Shown here in pieces: positions 43,773-53,108 of a DNA stretch of 64,000 nucleotides (the first letter of the stretch is position 1; each line of letters begins with the position of its first letter). The stretch is taken from positions 1,116,001 to 1,180,000 of the forward strand of contig NZ_CP159829.1 of the NCBI RefSeq assembly GCF_047730065.1, read 5' to 3'. The notes below the pieces were generated by a model that was not told the DNA's origin, made no database searches, and saw nothing but the letters and a program-made list of their open reading frames with translations. The position numbers and the translations under genes were made by a program. The DNA is from Njordibacter sp028825405. Its GTDB lineage: Bacteria > Pseudomonadota > Gammaproteobacteria > Pseudomonadales > Balneatricaceae.

Positions 43773-45455
43773 ATGACAGTAAAACAAAGTCTGGCTTGGC
43801 AGGCTCTAGAAGCACACCTGCAAAAAGATATTTTGCCTTATTCCTTGAAACAATTATTCAATAACGCAGGCCCTGAGCGTTTTAATGACCTTTCGTTATC
43901 CACACAAACCTTGTTATTGGATTTATCCAAGCAAAGACTCAGCCCTGAAACACTCACTTTGCTTATTGAATTAGCCCAACAACAAGGCCTAGGCCTCGCT
44001 TCTAAAGCACTCACTAGCGGTGGTGAGGTTAATCGTTCTGAACTCAGGCCCGCTTTGCATACGGCCTTAAGAGCCGCATCTTCAGATCAATATAGTGATG
44101 TTCAAGTAGATGGTCAGTCCGTGAACCAGTTAGTTGATAAAAACTTGTTGGAGATGGAAAGAATTGCCGTAAAAATACAGCAAGGCCAGTGGTTTGGTTA
44201 CTCTGGATAGCCGATTACCACAGTCGTAAATATAGGTGTGGGAGGCTCTGATATTGGGCCTCATATGGTTTGCCATGCCTTAGATGAATTTTCTGTAGAA
44301 ACCAAGTTTCCACTGGGGGTGATGTTTGTCTCTTCGATGGATGGTAGCCAACTAGCAGAGATGTTGCAGCACCTAGATCAAGCTTCAACGTTATTTATTA
44401 TCGCTTCCAAAACCTTCACGACGATCGATACCTTAGCCAATGCAGAAACGGCACGTGCTTGGTTGCGCAAGAAAATACCCAGTGATAACTTGATTGGCCA
44501 GCACCATCTTGTGGGGTGCAGTGCTTTCCCCGAACGAATGGCGGTTTGGGGTATACCTGAAGAAAATCAGATTGCTTTATGGGATTGGGTAGGTGGCCGT
44601 TACTCCTTGTGGAGTGGTATTGGCTTACCTATTGCTATTAAATTAGGCATGGCTAGCTTTAAGCAGTTGCTGAAGGGCGCTCATGCTATGGATGAGCACT
44701 TTCAAAGCGCAAGCTTGCGGGAAAATTTACCTGTGATGTTGGCGTTAATTGGTATATGGAACATCAATTTTTTAGGTTTAAAGGCCCACACTATTTTGCC
44801 TTATGATGGGCGGCTGAAGTTATTGCCCAATTACCTGAGCCAGTTAGAAATGGAAAGTAATGGAAAGTTGGTCACTAACGCTGGCGAAAGAGTTGATTTT
44901 GACACCAGCCCAGTGATTTGGGGGGACGTTGGAGCTAACGCGCAGCATGCTTTTTTTCAATTATTACACCAAGGCTCACCCGCCTATTATGCCGACTTTA
45001 TTGTTCCTGTAAAACGCAAAACGTTGAGGGAATATACTCAAGCCACACGCAACCAATTAGAGTATCAACAAGCTTTAAATCTGGCCAATTGTGTGGCTCA
45101 ATCAAGAGTACTGATGTTAGGTGATGAGGTGCTGACCTGGGAGCAAAGCCTGGCTGCTTCGCCAGACCGTTTGTATCCTGATAACCATGGATCTAGCACT
45201 CTCATGTTCGATGAACTAACGCCAGAAAGTCTGGGTCAATTAATTGCATTATATGAGCATAAGGTATTTGTGCAGGCCGTGGTGTGGGATATTAATCCCT
45301 TTGATCAGTGGGGCGTCGAACTAGGCAAACAAATTGCTAAAACCACTCTTAGCGCCATACAAAACAGGCAGGCAGGCACGTCATCTCCAGAAGACACTAA
45401 ATTTGACGCCTCTACTGAAGGCTTATTGAATCATGTGTTTAGGCATCACACTTAA
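43773..45455 (+). pseudogene. pgi: Glucose-6-phosphate isomerase gene interrupted by an in-frame amber codon
   Basis: Read through, this frame gives a 560-residue phosphoglucose isomerase. A TAG at 44208-44210 (codon 146) splits it into 145 and about 414 residues in the same frame. The family motif around the stop is GYTGKPITDVVNIG; here it reads GYSG, stop, PITTVVNIG, so the stop replaces the conserved Lys and AAG to TAG is a one-base change. Everything downstream is intact: VGGSDIGPHMV, GGRYSLWSGIGLPIAIKLG, ANAQHAFFQLLHQGS (catalytic His), ESNGK (Glu) and WGVELGKQ (Lys). There are no other stops or frameshifts. A strong ribosome site (AAAAGGA) precedes the ATG. It may be a recent null mutation, a sequencing error, or a read-through codon. 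The last 4 bp overlap the convergent H-NS-like gene. Confidence 0.88.
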
Positions 45456-45847
45456 ATACGGCAGCTATTTTTGCTACCACCATTGTTAAAATAGAGTTCG
45501 AAGGCCTTGGGAGTGCGTCCTCGGCCAGACCATTCGTGCTTTAAACCTTGCGCATCTTTAATACGGTATTGTGGTGCTACGGGCTTGCGAGGTTTTTTAA
45601 TCTTAGGTAAATCGGTAGCAAAAAAATCTTCTGGGGTCAGTCCAGCTTTAGCAATGGAAGTGAGTATGGCTTGCTTCTCTTTATGTTTTTTGGCAGCCTG
45701 CTCAGCCAGGGCTACTTCTTCTTGAGCTCTTTTTTCGATAAACTCAGATAAGTGGTTAGCCATGGACTTTAATTGTTTCAGGCTCATGCCTTTGCAAGCT
45801 GATCTAAAACGGCTTTTATTACGGGTAATTTCAGTAAATTCAGTCAT
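45452..45847 (-). CDS. H-NS family nucleoid-associated protein
   Basis: A 131-residue protein. The N-terminal half is a charged helical oligomerisation region (LSEFIEKRAQEEVALAEQ). A linker (LPKIKKPRKP) leads to the C-terminal DNA-binding domain YRIKDAQGLKHEWSGRGRTP, in which GRGRTP is the AT-hook-like minor-groove motif of H-NS, equivalent to QGR in E. coli. I choose the ATG at 45847, behind GGGA; the frame is open 50 codons further, but that stretch does not look like H-NS. It would silence AT-rich DNA. Its stop overlaps the pgi stop by 4 bp, tail to tail. A very AT-rich region lies upstream. Confidence 0.85.
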   Translation of the reverse strand: MTEFTEITRNKSRFRSACKGMSLKQLKSMANHLSEFIEKRAQEEVALAEQAAKKHKEKQAILTSIAKAGLTPEDFFATDLPKIKKPRKPVAPQYRIKDAQGLKHEWSGRGRTPKAFELYFNNGGSKNSCRI

Positions 45848-46016
45848 AATGGTCCCATTATTAATTGCCCTCAGTAAGGCATGTAAGTTGGATTGAGTGA
45901 TGATCTTTATTGGCTTCGAAAATAACTTCGAAACTATTAAATAACCATTAATTAAATGATTCATTTTTTTTGCATTTGGAACCTGAGAATAATTCAATTT
46001 CCATTTAAATAAGATA

Positions 46017-46036
46017 AAATTAAATTAAATTAAATT
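46017..46036. repeat. Four perfect AAATT pentamers
   Basis: Four AAATT units lie in the very AT-rich gap (45848-46050) between the divergent H-NS-like and PHP genes. AT tracts of this kind are what H-NS proteins bind, so this gap may be an autoregulatory target. The PHP gene ATG is 15 bp downstream, with no Shine-Dalgarno visible. Confidence 0.6.
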
Positions 46037-46050
46037 AAAAAATTATAATA

Positions 46051-46887
46051 ATGATTAAATACGATTTACACAGTCATACCAAATACTCAGATGGTAGTTT
46101 ATCGGCTCAGGCATTAATAGCATTGGCCATTGAGCGGGGTATAACCCACCTTGCAATTACAGACCACGATACGGTTCAAGCACACTTGCAATTAACTGAA
46201 AATAATAAAAGTTACGCTACTGAAAAAATTAACATCATAAAAGGAATAGAACTTTCTAGTCAGTGGAATAATATGGGTGTACATATCGTGGGTTTAAATA
46301 TTGATATACACTCAACAGCGATCACCGCCGCAGTAAAGCATCAAACTCAATTGCGTATAGAACGAGTAAAAACAATTGCTAAAAAGTTATTGCAACGAGG
46401 TTTTCCAGACATTACGCAAGGTGCAATGATATTGGCTGGAGATGGCCAAGTGGGTCGACCACATATTGCACAACACATGGTCGATGAAGGCTTAGTGTCA
46501 AGTGTAGGCCAAGCGTTCAATAAGTATCTAGGGGCTGGTAAAGTGGGTGATATTTCTAGTGTCTGGCCTGATTTAGAGTGCGTAGTTGAGTGGATCAATG
46601 CCGCTGGGGGTGTGGCCGTGTTGGCCCACCCCAGTCGTTATAAAATGACCCGCACCAAGCGTCGACGTTTAATGGCAGATTTTTCAGATGCAGGAGGTCA
46701 GGCAATTGAGGTGTGTGCTGGTAATCAAGTGCCTGGAGTAGCTGAAGAAATGGCTGCAGTTTGTGATGAATTTGGATTTCATGCCTCTGTGGGCAGTGAC
46801 TTTCATAATCCAGACTATAAATGGGTAAAGTTAGGCCAATACCCAAGCTTACCTAAAGCTTGTAGGCCAGTTTGGGAGTTATTTTAA
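46051..46887 (+). CDS. PHP-domain phosphoesterase (RNase AM / nucleoside 3',5'-bisphosphate phosphatase, TrpH/YciV-like)
   Basis: A 278-residue PHP-superfamily enzyme. Metal-binding motifs are in order: DLHSHTKYSDGSL, ITDHDTVQAH, GIELSSQW, VGRPHIAQHMV, VAVLAHPSRYK and VGSDFHNPDYKW. YciV-type enzymes remove 5' nucleotides from RNA and hydrolyse 3',5'-bisphosphonucleotides (established for E. coli). The neighbours scpA, scpB and rluB follow closely (1 bp to scpA), so all four may be one operon, as in many gammaproteobacteria. Confidence 0.9.
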   Translation: MIKYDLHSHTKYSDGSLSAQALIALAIERGITHLAITDHDTVQAHLQLTENNKSYATEKINIIKGIELSSQWNNMGVHIVGLNIDIHSTAITAAVKHQTQLRIERVKTIAKKLLQRGFPDITQGAMILAGDGQVGRPHIAQHMVDEGLVSSVGQAFNKYLGAGKVGDISSVWPDLECVVEWINAAGGVAVLAHPSRYKMTRTKRRRLMADFSDAGGQAIEVCAGNQVPGVAEEMAAVCDEFGFHASVGSDFHNPDYKWVKLGQYPSLPKACRPVWELF

Positions 46888-46888
46888 G

Positions 46889-47686
46889 ATGGAAATTAGG
46901 GTAGAAGGAAAAGAATATGAATTGCCCGTCGATCTTTATATTCCTCCCCACGCCTTGCAAGTTATTTTAGAAACGACGTTTGAAGGACCCCTAGACTTAT
47001 TATTATATTTAATTAGACGCCACAATTTAGATATTCTTAATATAGATGTGTCAAAAATTACTAATCAATATATTGCTTATATTGAATTAATGGAATCCAG
47101 TCAATTTGAATTAGCAGGGGAGTACCTTGTCATGGCGGCCACCCTAGCAGAAATAAAAAGTCGTAGTTTACTGCCTCGGACCCAAGCCATGGAAGATGAT
47201 GAGGAAGACCCAAGGGTTCGATTAATAAAGCAGTTACAAGAATATGAACGTTTCAAAAACGCCTCAGAAAGAGTGGCGGAATTACCTCGCATGGGGCGGG
47301 ATAATTTTCCTGTCAAGATGGACATGCCCAATGTTAAAAAAGTTCGCCCCCAACCGACTGTGCTAATGGAAGAGTTGCTCGCCGCCTATAGTGATGTCCT
47401 CAAGCGGTGTGATATGTATGAACATCACACCATATCCCGTGAACGACTTTCTACGCGAGAGCGAATGTCTAGTTTGATGGCACAACTGCAAGTGCAACAG
47501 TTCATGCCATTCCATCTCCTGTTCACCATATCAGAAGGCCGTATGGGTGTGATTGTTACTTTCTTGGCAATGATGGAGTTAGTTAAAGAAAACTTGATTA
47601 AGTTGATTCAAGCCCAAGAGTATGGACCCATTCACGTAAGTCTAGGAGGATACAATGAATCCCCAAATCAGGAGCTTAGTTTATGA
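46889..47686 (+). CDS. scpA: Segregation and condensation protein A
   Basis: A 265-residue kleisin. The N-terminal SMC-binding part reads FEGPLDLLLYLIRRHNLDIL with TNQYIAYIE after it. The family block FELAGEYLVMAATLAEIKSRSLLP is complete. A winged-helix end (FLAMMELVKENLIKLIQA) follows. It closes the SMC ring and binds ScpB. The N-terminal ~28 residues before the kleisin start are an extension. It overlaps scpB by 4 bp (ATGA). Confidence 0.93.
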   Translation: MEIRVEGKEYELPVDLYIPPHALQVILETTFEGPLDLLLYLIRRHNLDILNIDVSKITNQYIAYIELMESSQFELAGEYLVMAATLAEIKSRSLLPRTQAMEDDEEDPRVRLIKQLQEYERFKNASERVAELPRMGRDNFPVKMDMPNVKKVRPQPTVLMEELLAAYSDVLKRCDMYEHHTISRERLSTRERMSSLMAQLQVQQFMPFHLLFTISEGRMGVIVTFLAMMELVKENLIKLIQAQEYGPIHVSLGGYNESPNQELSL

Positions 47687-48285
47687 TTATTGAACTCGCA
47701 CCGGTATTGGAAGCCGTCTTATTAGCAGCAGATAAACCCTTAAGCGTTGAACGATTAGGTGAATTATTTGATGAACATGATGGTGTTGACAAAAAACGCA
47801 TTAGGAACACTCTTAGGCAATTGCAAGAGAGCCATCAAGGGCGAGGGTTTCAGTTGGTTGAAGTCGCTTCTGGATTTCGGTTTCAAGTGCTTCAAGATTA
47901 TGCCCTTTGGGTGGCCCGCCTGTGGCAAGAAAAACCTCAAAGATACTCTAGGGCTTTGCTCGAAACCTTATCTATTATTGCCTATCAACAACCCATTACG
48001 CGAGGAGAAATTGAGGCAATACGTGGTGTAGGGGTGAGTTCTCCAATCATTCAAACCATGTTAGAGCGCAGTTGGATACGCAGTGTTGGGCACAAAGAGG
48101 TGCCTGGTCGCCCTGAGTTATTTGCCACCACCAAAGAATTTTTGGATCACTTCAGCCTCAAACAACTCAGTGATTTGCCCGCTCTTGATGAATTGGAGTC
48201 GTGGGATGAGACTACTATGGCCCCAGCTAAATTGAAGCAGCCACAGCAGCAAGAAATCGAGGTCGTGACGGAACCCATCCATTAA
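47683..48285 (+). CDS. scpB: Segregation and condensation protein B
   Basis: A 200-residue protein with two winged-helix domains. Diagnostic are LEAVLLAADKPLSVERLGELF near the N-terminus and the block LLETLSIIAYQQPITRGEIEAIRGV. The loop VPGRPELFATTKEFLDHFSL closes the family domain. It dimerises and binds the ScpA centre. Translationally coupled to scpA. Confidence 0.93.
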   Translation: MIIELAPVLEAVLLAADKPLSVERLGELFDEHDGVDKKRIRNTLRQLQESHQGRGFQLVEVASGFRFQVLQDYALWVARLWQEKPQRYSRALLETLSIIAYQQPITRGEIEAIRGVGVSSPIIQTMLERSWIRSVGHKEVPGRPELFATTKEFLDHFSLKQLSDLPALDELESWDETTMAPAKLKQPQQQEIEVVTEPIH

Positions 48286-48327
48286 GCTATAATCGAGATA
48301 ATTATTAACTGTATTGATGGGATTATC

Positions 48328-49206
48328 ATGACAGATCAAAACCTTCCTCCGGAAGACTCTCTAGAAGCTGTTGAACAAAAAACCACTGACGAAAAACTTC
48401 AAAAAGTATTGGCTCGAGCGGGGGTAGGTTCGCGCCGCGAAATGGAACGTTGGATTGCTGCAGGTCGAGTTACCATTAACAAAGAAAAAGCTCAGCTAGG
48501 TGATCGTGTTACTTGGCGGGACCATATTTCTGTAGATGGTAAACAACTTGACATCGTGTCACCTACTAACATAGAACGCCGTGTGCTTATTTATAATAAG
48601 CCAGAAGGTGAAATTGTTACCCGCTCAGACCCAGAGAATCGCTCCACAGTGTTTGACAAGTTGCCGCGTCTCAAAGGTGAGCGCTGGATTGCTGTGGGTC
48701 GCTTAGATATCAATACTTCAGGGCTTTTGCTATTCACCACAGACGGTGAGTTGGCTAATGCATTAATGCACCCCTCAACGACTATTGAACGAGAATATGC
48801 TGTCCGTGTCATGGGGCATGTGACTATGGAACAAGTTAATACCATGCACCAAGGGGTTTTACTCGATGATGGTATGGCGCGTTTCAATGACATACAAGAA
48901 TTTGGTGGTGAGGGAATTAACCGCTGGTATCATGTGGTTATCATGGAAGGCCGTAACCGCGAAGTACGTCGTTTGTGGGAGTCTCAAGGTTTGCGTGTTA
49001 ACCGCTTAAAACGGGTGCGATATGGTAACGTATTTTTACCACCCCAGCTTAGGGCTGGCATGTGGATGGAAATGCCACAACCGGACATCAACGCACTTTC
49101 TCAATTCGTAGGTATGCGCCCAAAGAAAGTGAAACGCCGTTTGCCTAAAGAGCAAGAAAGCTTTGATCGTCAGCAGAAACGTCAACGTACCCGTCGTCAC
49201 GCCTAA
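48328..49206 (+). CDS. rluB: 23S rRNA pseudouridine(2605) synthase RluB
   Basis: A 292-residue enzyme with an S4 RNA-binding domain (about 22-70, KLQKVLARAGVGSRREMERW) and the RsuA/RluB-type catalytic domain. The catalytic Asp is in VGRLDINTSGLLLFTTDG, with KPEGEIVTRSDPENR and EGRNREVRRLWESQG further on. The basic C-terminal tail (KKVKRRLPKEQ) is typical of RluB rather than RsuA. It makes pseudouridine 2605 in 23S rRNA. It is 42 bp after scpB; a TATAAT at 48289-48294 could be its own -10. Confidence 0.9.
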   Translation: MTDQNLPPEDSLEAVEQKTTDEKLQKVLARAGVGSRREMERWIAAGRVTINKEKAQLGDRVTWRDHISVDGKQLDIVSPTNIERRVLIYNKPEGEIVTRSDPENRSTVFDKLPRLKGERWIAVGRLDINTSGLLLFTTDGELANALMHPSTTIEREYAVRVMGHVTMEQVNTMHQGVLLDDGMARFNDIQEFGGEGINRWYHVVIMEGRNREVRRLWESQGLRVNRLKRVRYGNVFLPPQLRAGMWMEMPQPDINALSQFVGMRPKKVKRRLPKEQESFDRQQKRQRTRRHA

Positions 49207-49447
49207 CCCACACAAAATTGCTTGCAAAGCATCTGAGTTAACTATTTGTTCATTCAGTTGCTCTAATGAGCATCCTTTTGTACTGCCAATGCTATTGCTA
49301 ATTTGGTTCGTTTTAAAAGCCTTTTTTCTGTGCCTCGGTATAACCTTTTTCCATCGTGTGATATTTTTCAATAGTGTGACGTTTTTATTAGAGCCTACTG
49401 GGCCTTGCTAAGCTTAATCAACCGATCGTCACCTCTGTTCAACTATT

Positions 49448-50317
49448 TCAATCCGCCGCACTCACTGGGTCTAGATGAATAATCACGTCAGCATATGGAA
49501 ACACAGCCATAATACGGTGTTCTAATGCTTCTGCTACGCCGTGTGCCTCTAGTAGAAGCATGTCTTCTTGCAGTTCTAAATGCAATTGAATGAACTGCAT
49601 GTGACCCGATTGCCTGCTGCGTAGATCATGCATTCCAATAACTTGGGGTTGTGTCAGGGCCAGTTGAGTAATGAGGTGCCTTTGTTCATCACTCAACTCG
49701 TGGTCTAAGAGCAAGTGAAAAGCCGATTGTGCGATACCCCAAGCGCTATAAACGACGAAGGCACCAATACTTAATGCAAAGTAAGGGTCTGCTCCATGAT
49801 AGCCAATACTTGCAAGAAAAAGGGCTATTATGACGCCAAAATTCATCAAAAAATCTGACGTGTAATGCAGTGAGTCAGCCTTAATAGCATTAGATTGGGT
49901 GCGTTTGACAACGTACCACTGGAAGACGACTAACGCTCCGGTAAGGACCATGCTAACCAGCATAATACTTATGCCAATTGGAGTATTTTCGACCACCAGT
50001 GGATTCCATAAGCGACCTAAAGTCTGTGTAAGTAGCAAACCAATGGAAACTAAAATCAATAATGCTTGAGCAAGACCCGCAAGTGCTTCTGCCTTGCCGT
50101 GTCCAAAGCGATGCTCCTTGTCAGCAGGAGCCATGGCATAACGTATGGCAAAAAAATTGATTAATGAAGCGGCGCTATCCATGGTGGAATCAATCAATGA
50201 AGCCAGTAAACTGACGCTTTGCGTTTGATCCCAGCCCCATGTTTTGACGCCAATTAAGCTAATGGCAGCAACAACAGATGCCCAGGTAGCGAGTTTGATG
50301 AGTTGGCTGTATGTCAT
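49448..50317 (-). CDS. Cation diffusion facilitator, FieF-type
   Basis: A 289-residue efflux protein with six membrane helices and a cytosolic C-terminal domain. The metal-site residues are in SLIDSTMDSAASL (DxxxD) in helix 2 and DSLHYTSDFLMN (HxxxD) in helix 5, both matching FieF. HRFGHGKAEALAGLAQ and the C-terminal HDLRSRQSGHMQFIQLHLE are also typical. It exports divalent metal such as iron or zinc using the proton gradient. I start at the ATG at 50317 (MTYSQLIKLATWAS) by family comparison; another ATG lies 21 bp upstream. Confidence 0.9.
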   Translation of the reverse strand: MTYSQLIKLATWASVVAAISLIGVKTWGWDQTQSVSLLASLIDSTMDSAASLINFFAIRYAMAPADKEHRFGHGKAEALAGLAQALLILVSIGLLLTQTLGRLWNPLVVENTPIGISIMLVSMVLTGALVVFQWYVVKRTQSNAIKADSLHYTSDFLMNFGVIIALFLASIGYHGADPYFALSIGAFVVYSAWGIAQSAFHLLLDHELSDEQRHLITQLALTQPQVIGMHDLRSRQSGHMQFIQLHLELQEDMLLLEAHGVAEALEHRIMAVFPYADVIIHLDPVSAAD

Positions 50318-50446
50318 GCTTAAAGTATAGATCAACAAGTTTGGTCTGAGTTAACTTTATCAAACACCAATACAACTTGGCTAAGACTGAAACTAAAGCT
50401 GGTCAGTTAATAGATGTGATCAGCGGTTATCTATCTCAGACGTATC

Positions 50447-50821
50447 CTATTTTTGGTCCATACTAGCTAACCCGTTGGCTTCTTCATGGGCACGGTTATG
50501 CCAGCGAATGTGGAGCATAGTGCTAGTGTAAAGTAGAGTGATAATTAAGGCCCCCAAGGCGCCATTAACGGGTACGTACATAATTTCTATAGTGAAATAA
50601 ATGAGTAAGACAAAACACATCCATGCCATCTGGCGCAGGTGCTGCTTATACATAGCTAACCCAAAGCCAAGTAAGGGGAAACACTTGATGCCAATAATCA
50701 CAAGACTGCCGATCTCAGCATAGGTTTGGGACAGGGTGCTGATCACAAAGTAGGCGATGAGTGCGATATAGGCACCGACACTAACCATCCGTGAGAACTT
50801 CCGTTTCTGCTGGTACTGCAT
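50447..50821 (-). CDS. DUF2069 family membrane protein
   Basis: A 124-residue protein with four hydrophobic segments. The family look is clear in the LLIYFTIEIMYVP stretch near residue 75, followed by GALGALIITLLYTSTM. Function is unknown. In Pseudomonas-like genomes DUF2069 genes sit beside arsC-like genes, as here: its ATG abuts the stop of the ArsC-like gene, so the two are co-transcribed. Confidence 0.78.
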   Translation of the reverse strand: MQYQQKRKFSRMVSVGAYIALIAYFVISTLSQTYAEIGSLVIIGIKCFPLLGFGLAMYKQHLRQMAWMCFVLLIYFTIEIMYVPVNGALGALIITLLYTSTMLHIRWHNRAHEEANGLASMDQK

Positions 50822-51174
50822 TATAAAATCTCCAAAACTGATTTAGGTGGTCGACCAATCCGAGCTTGGCCTTGATGGACAACAATGGGCCTTTCGATTA
50901 GCTTTGGATGCTTGATCATGGCGGTGATTAATTCGGACTGAGATAATTGAGTGTTGGCTAGATGTTCTAACTTGTAGGCTTCTTCTCCCTGACGCATCAG
51001 TTGTCGAGCGTCATCCATATCGAGCATGGATAACAAGTTTGTCAACTCATCGGAACTGGGCACTTGTTCAAGGTATAAGCGGATTTTTGCAACAACACCT
51101 TGGGCCTCTAATAAAGCTAGGGTAGCCCGAGATTTAGAACAGCGAGGGTTATGATATAAAGTAACGCTCATCAT
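50821..51174 (-). CDS. ArsC family (arsenate reductase-like) protein
   Basis: A 117-residue thioredoxin-fold protein. The active-site cysteine lies in YHNPRCSKSRATL, and LIERPIVVHQGQARIGRP supplies the conserved arginines. This is the glutaredoxin-linked ArsC/YfgD group. No ars operon surrounds it, so arsenate reduction is not assured. The ATG overlaps the proS stop (ATGA), placing it in the proS operon; a second ATG is next to the first. Confidence 0.87.
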   Translation of the reverse strand: MMSVTLYHNPRCSKSRATLALLEAQGVVAKIRLYLEQVPSSDELTNLLSMLDMDDARQLMRQGEEAYKLEHLANTQLSQSELITAMIKHPKLIERPIVVHQGQARIGRPPKSVLEIL

Positions 51175-52904
51175 CGATGTCCTAGTTTAGCCTTAACAAA
51201 GTTTAAGGCCTCCGTTAAAGGCAGGTCTTCGTTAGCTTCAGCTCTTCGGTCGCGATATTCTAATGTGCCACTATCGATACCGCGGTCTCCAATGACGATA
51301 CGATGAGGTATGCCTATTAGCTCAGCGTCGGCAAATTTGACCCCTGGTCGCATTGCGCGATCGTCCATAATAACATCGATACCAGCGACCTTAAAATCAC
51401 TATAGAGGGAATCTGTAGCCTCACGCACCGCTGCAGATTTTTCGTAGTTAAGGGGAATAAGTGCAACCTCAAAAGGCGCAAGGGCAAGGGGCCACATGAT
51501 ACCATTTTCATCAAAGTTCTGTTCAATAGCGGCTGCAACGATGCGGGTAATACCAATACCATAACACCCCATTTGCATAAACTGAGGTTTACCATTTTCA
51601 TTCAACACCGTGGCATTCATCGCTTGTGAGTATTTATCACCTAATTGGAAAATATGGCCTACTTCAATACCCCGTTTGATCTCGATATTGCCATGTCCAC
51701 AAGGGCTTGGATCGCCTTCTACGACATTCCTAATATCTGCAATTTGGGTGTAGCCACAGTCGCGTTCCCAGTTGAGGTTTGTATGGTGGTAACCAGGCAG
51801 ATTTGCGCCCGCTGTGAAATCGCTCATTACGGTGGCGGCGCGGTCAGCGATAATTGAGATGGATAAACCCACCGGTCCAATTGAACCGGGTGTTGTGTTT
51901 AATTCATCAACAATACGCTGTTCAGGTGCCATGGTCAGTGGGCTAGCAATAAGAGGGTGCTTCTCCACTTTAATTTCATTCATGGTGTGGTCACCGCGCA
52001 GGACTAGGGCCACTAATGGCTGTTGACCATTATCATCTTCGTGGCCAAGAACCACTAGGGTTTTTAAGCTTTGGGTGGCTGCTAGGCCCAAAAATTCACA
52101 GACGCTTTGTATCGTTTTTTGATCAGGAGTATGGACCATTTCCATGGCCTTGCTTGGGGCCGCTCGAGGCGCCTTAGGGAGCATGGCTTCAGCTGTTTCT
52201 ATGTTAGCTGCAAAGTGACTACTCGGATCATTACTGAAGGCAATATCATCTTCACCTGACTGAGCTAACACATGAAATTCTTGTGACGCGTCGCCACCGA
52301 TGCTGCCAGAATCTGCTCGCACTGCTCGAAAGTTTAACCCTAAACGAGTAAATATATTGGTGTAGGCCAGGTGCATCGTATCGTAGGTTTGTTGCAAAGA
52401 TTGTTGATCTAAGTGAAAAGAGTAAGCGTCTTTCATAATGAATTCACGGGAGCGCATGACACCAAAACGAGGTCGCACCTCATCCCGAAACTTAGTTTGA
52501 ATCTGGTAAAAGTTCATGGGCAAGCTTTTATAACTGCGAACTTCCTTGCGCATCATGTCAGTAATCACCTCTTCATGGGTGGGGCCAACACAAAAATCAC
52601 GCTGATGACGATCTTTTAAGCGTAAAAGTTCTGGACCATACTGTTGCCAACGACCAGACTCTTGCCATAATTCAGCGGGTTGCACAGCGGGCATTAATAA
52701 TTCTTGCGCACCTGCGGCGTCTAGTTCCTCCCTAACAATGCGCTCAACCTTTCTAATGCTGCGCAGGCCCATGGGTAACCAAGTGTATAAACCTGAAGCC
52801 AAACGGCGGATTAAGCCAGCACGAAGCATGAGTTGATGGCTGATAACTTCGGCGTCTGCAGGGGTTTCTTTTTGGGTGGCAATTAAAAATTGACTGGCGC
52901 GCAT
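51171..52904 (-). CDS. proS: Prolyl-tRNA synthetase
   Basis: A 577-residue class II synthetase of the bacterial type. Motif 1 region LPMGLRSIRKVERIVREEL, motif 2 FRDEVRPRFGVMRSREFIMKD and motif 3 CYGIGITRIVAA are present. The YbaK-like editing insertion covers about residues 230-395 (VLRGDHTMNEIKVEKHP, SDFTAGANLPGYH). A C-terminal anticodon-binding domain follows. It charges tRNA-Pro and edits mischarged alanine. First gene of the proS-arsC-DUF2069 set. Confidence 0.96.
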   Translation of the reverse strand: MRASQFLIATQKETPADAEVISHQLMLRAGLIRRLASGLYTWLPMGLRSIRKVERIVREELDAAGAQELLMPAVQPAELWQESGRWQQYGPELLRLKDRHQRDFCVGPTHEEVITDMMRKEVRSYKSLPMNFYQIQTKFRDEVRPRFGVMRSREFIMKDAYSFHLDQQSLQQTYDTMHLAYTNIFTRLGLNFRAVRADSGSIGGDASQEFHVLAQSGEDDIAFSNDPSSHFAANIETAEAMLPKAPRAAPSKAMEMVHTPDQKTIQSVCEFLGLAATQSLKTLVVLGHEDDNGQQPLVALVLRGDHTMNEIKVEKHPLIASPLTMAPEQRIVDELNTTPGSIGPVGLSISIIADRAATVMSDFTAGANLPGYHHTNLNWERDCGYTQIADIRNVVEGDPSPCGHGNIEIKRGIEVGHIFQLGDKYSQAMNATVLNENGKPQFMQMGCYGIGITRIVAAAIEQNFDENGIMWPLALAPFEVALIPLNYEKSAAVREATDSLYSDFKVAGIDVIMDDRAMRPGVKFADAELIGIPHRIVIGDRGIDSGTLEYRDRRAEANEDLPLTEALNFVKAKLGHR

Positions 52905-53069
52905 GGGTGAGTAAATCCAATAAAAACGAAAATGATGAAGAGCTATTGTATGTTGCCATGGCCGCGGGATAAATGCCTTTGGTGGTTAAATTAACAATAA
53001 ATGGGTAATAGTTGGATGAATGTAGGATAAAGGTGCATTTTCTACTGCCGTTGGGGACTTGGAATGGGT

Positions 53070-53075
53070 TATAAT
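53070..53075 (+). promoter_or_regulatory. Candidate -10 element for fmdB-aspS
   Basis: A perfect TATAAT lies 34 bp ahead of the fmdB ATG, in the divergent gap between proS and fmdB. A convincing -35 at 16-18 bp is not seen (GCCGTT at 17 bp), so this is a position guess. Confidence 0.3.
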
Positions 53076-53108
53076 TTCGGGTTTTGAGATGTTCTGCTGG
53101 AATACACC

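Noticed and set aside
44238..45455. Second half of pgi as a separate gene starting at GTG 44238
   Set aside because: The frame is the same as the first half and the protein would lack the N-terminal 155 residues of the fold. A broken single gene explains it better.
45848..45997. 50-codon N-terminal extension of the H-NS-like protein
   Set aside because: The open frame continues upstream, but the extra sequence does not resemble H-NS, and a better ribosome site precedes the ATG at 45847.
46044..46049. TATAAT directly before the PHP gene ATG as a promoter
   Set aside because: It ends 1 bp before the start codon, so transcription would begin inside the gene; the region is simply AT-rich.
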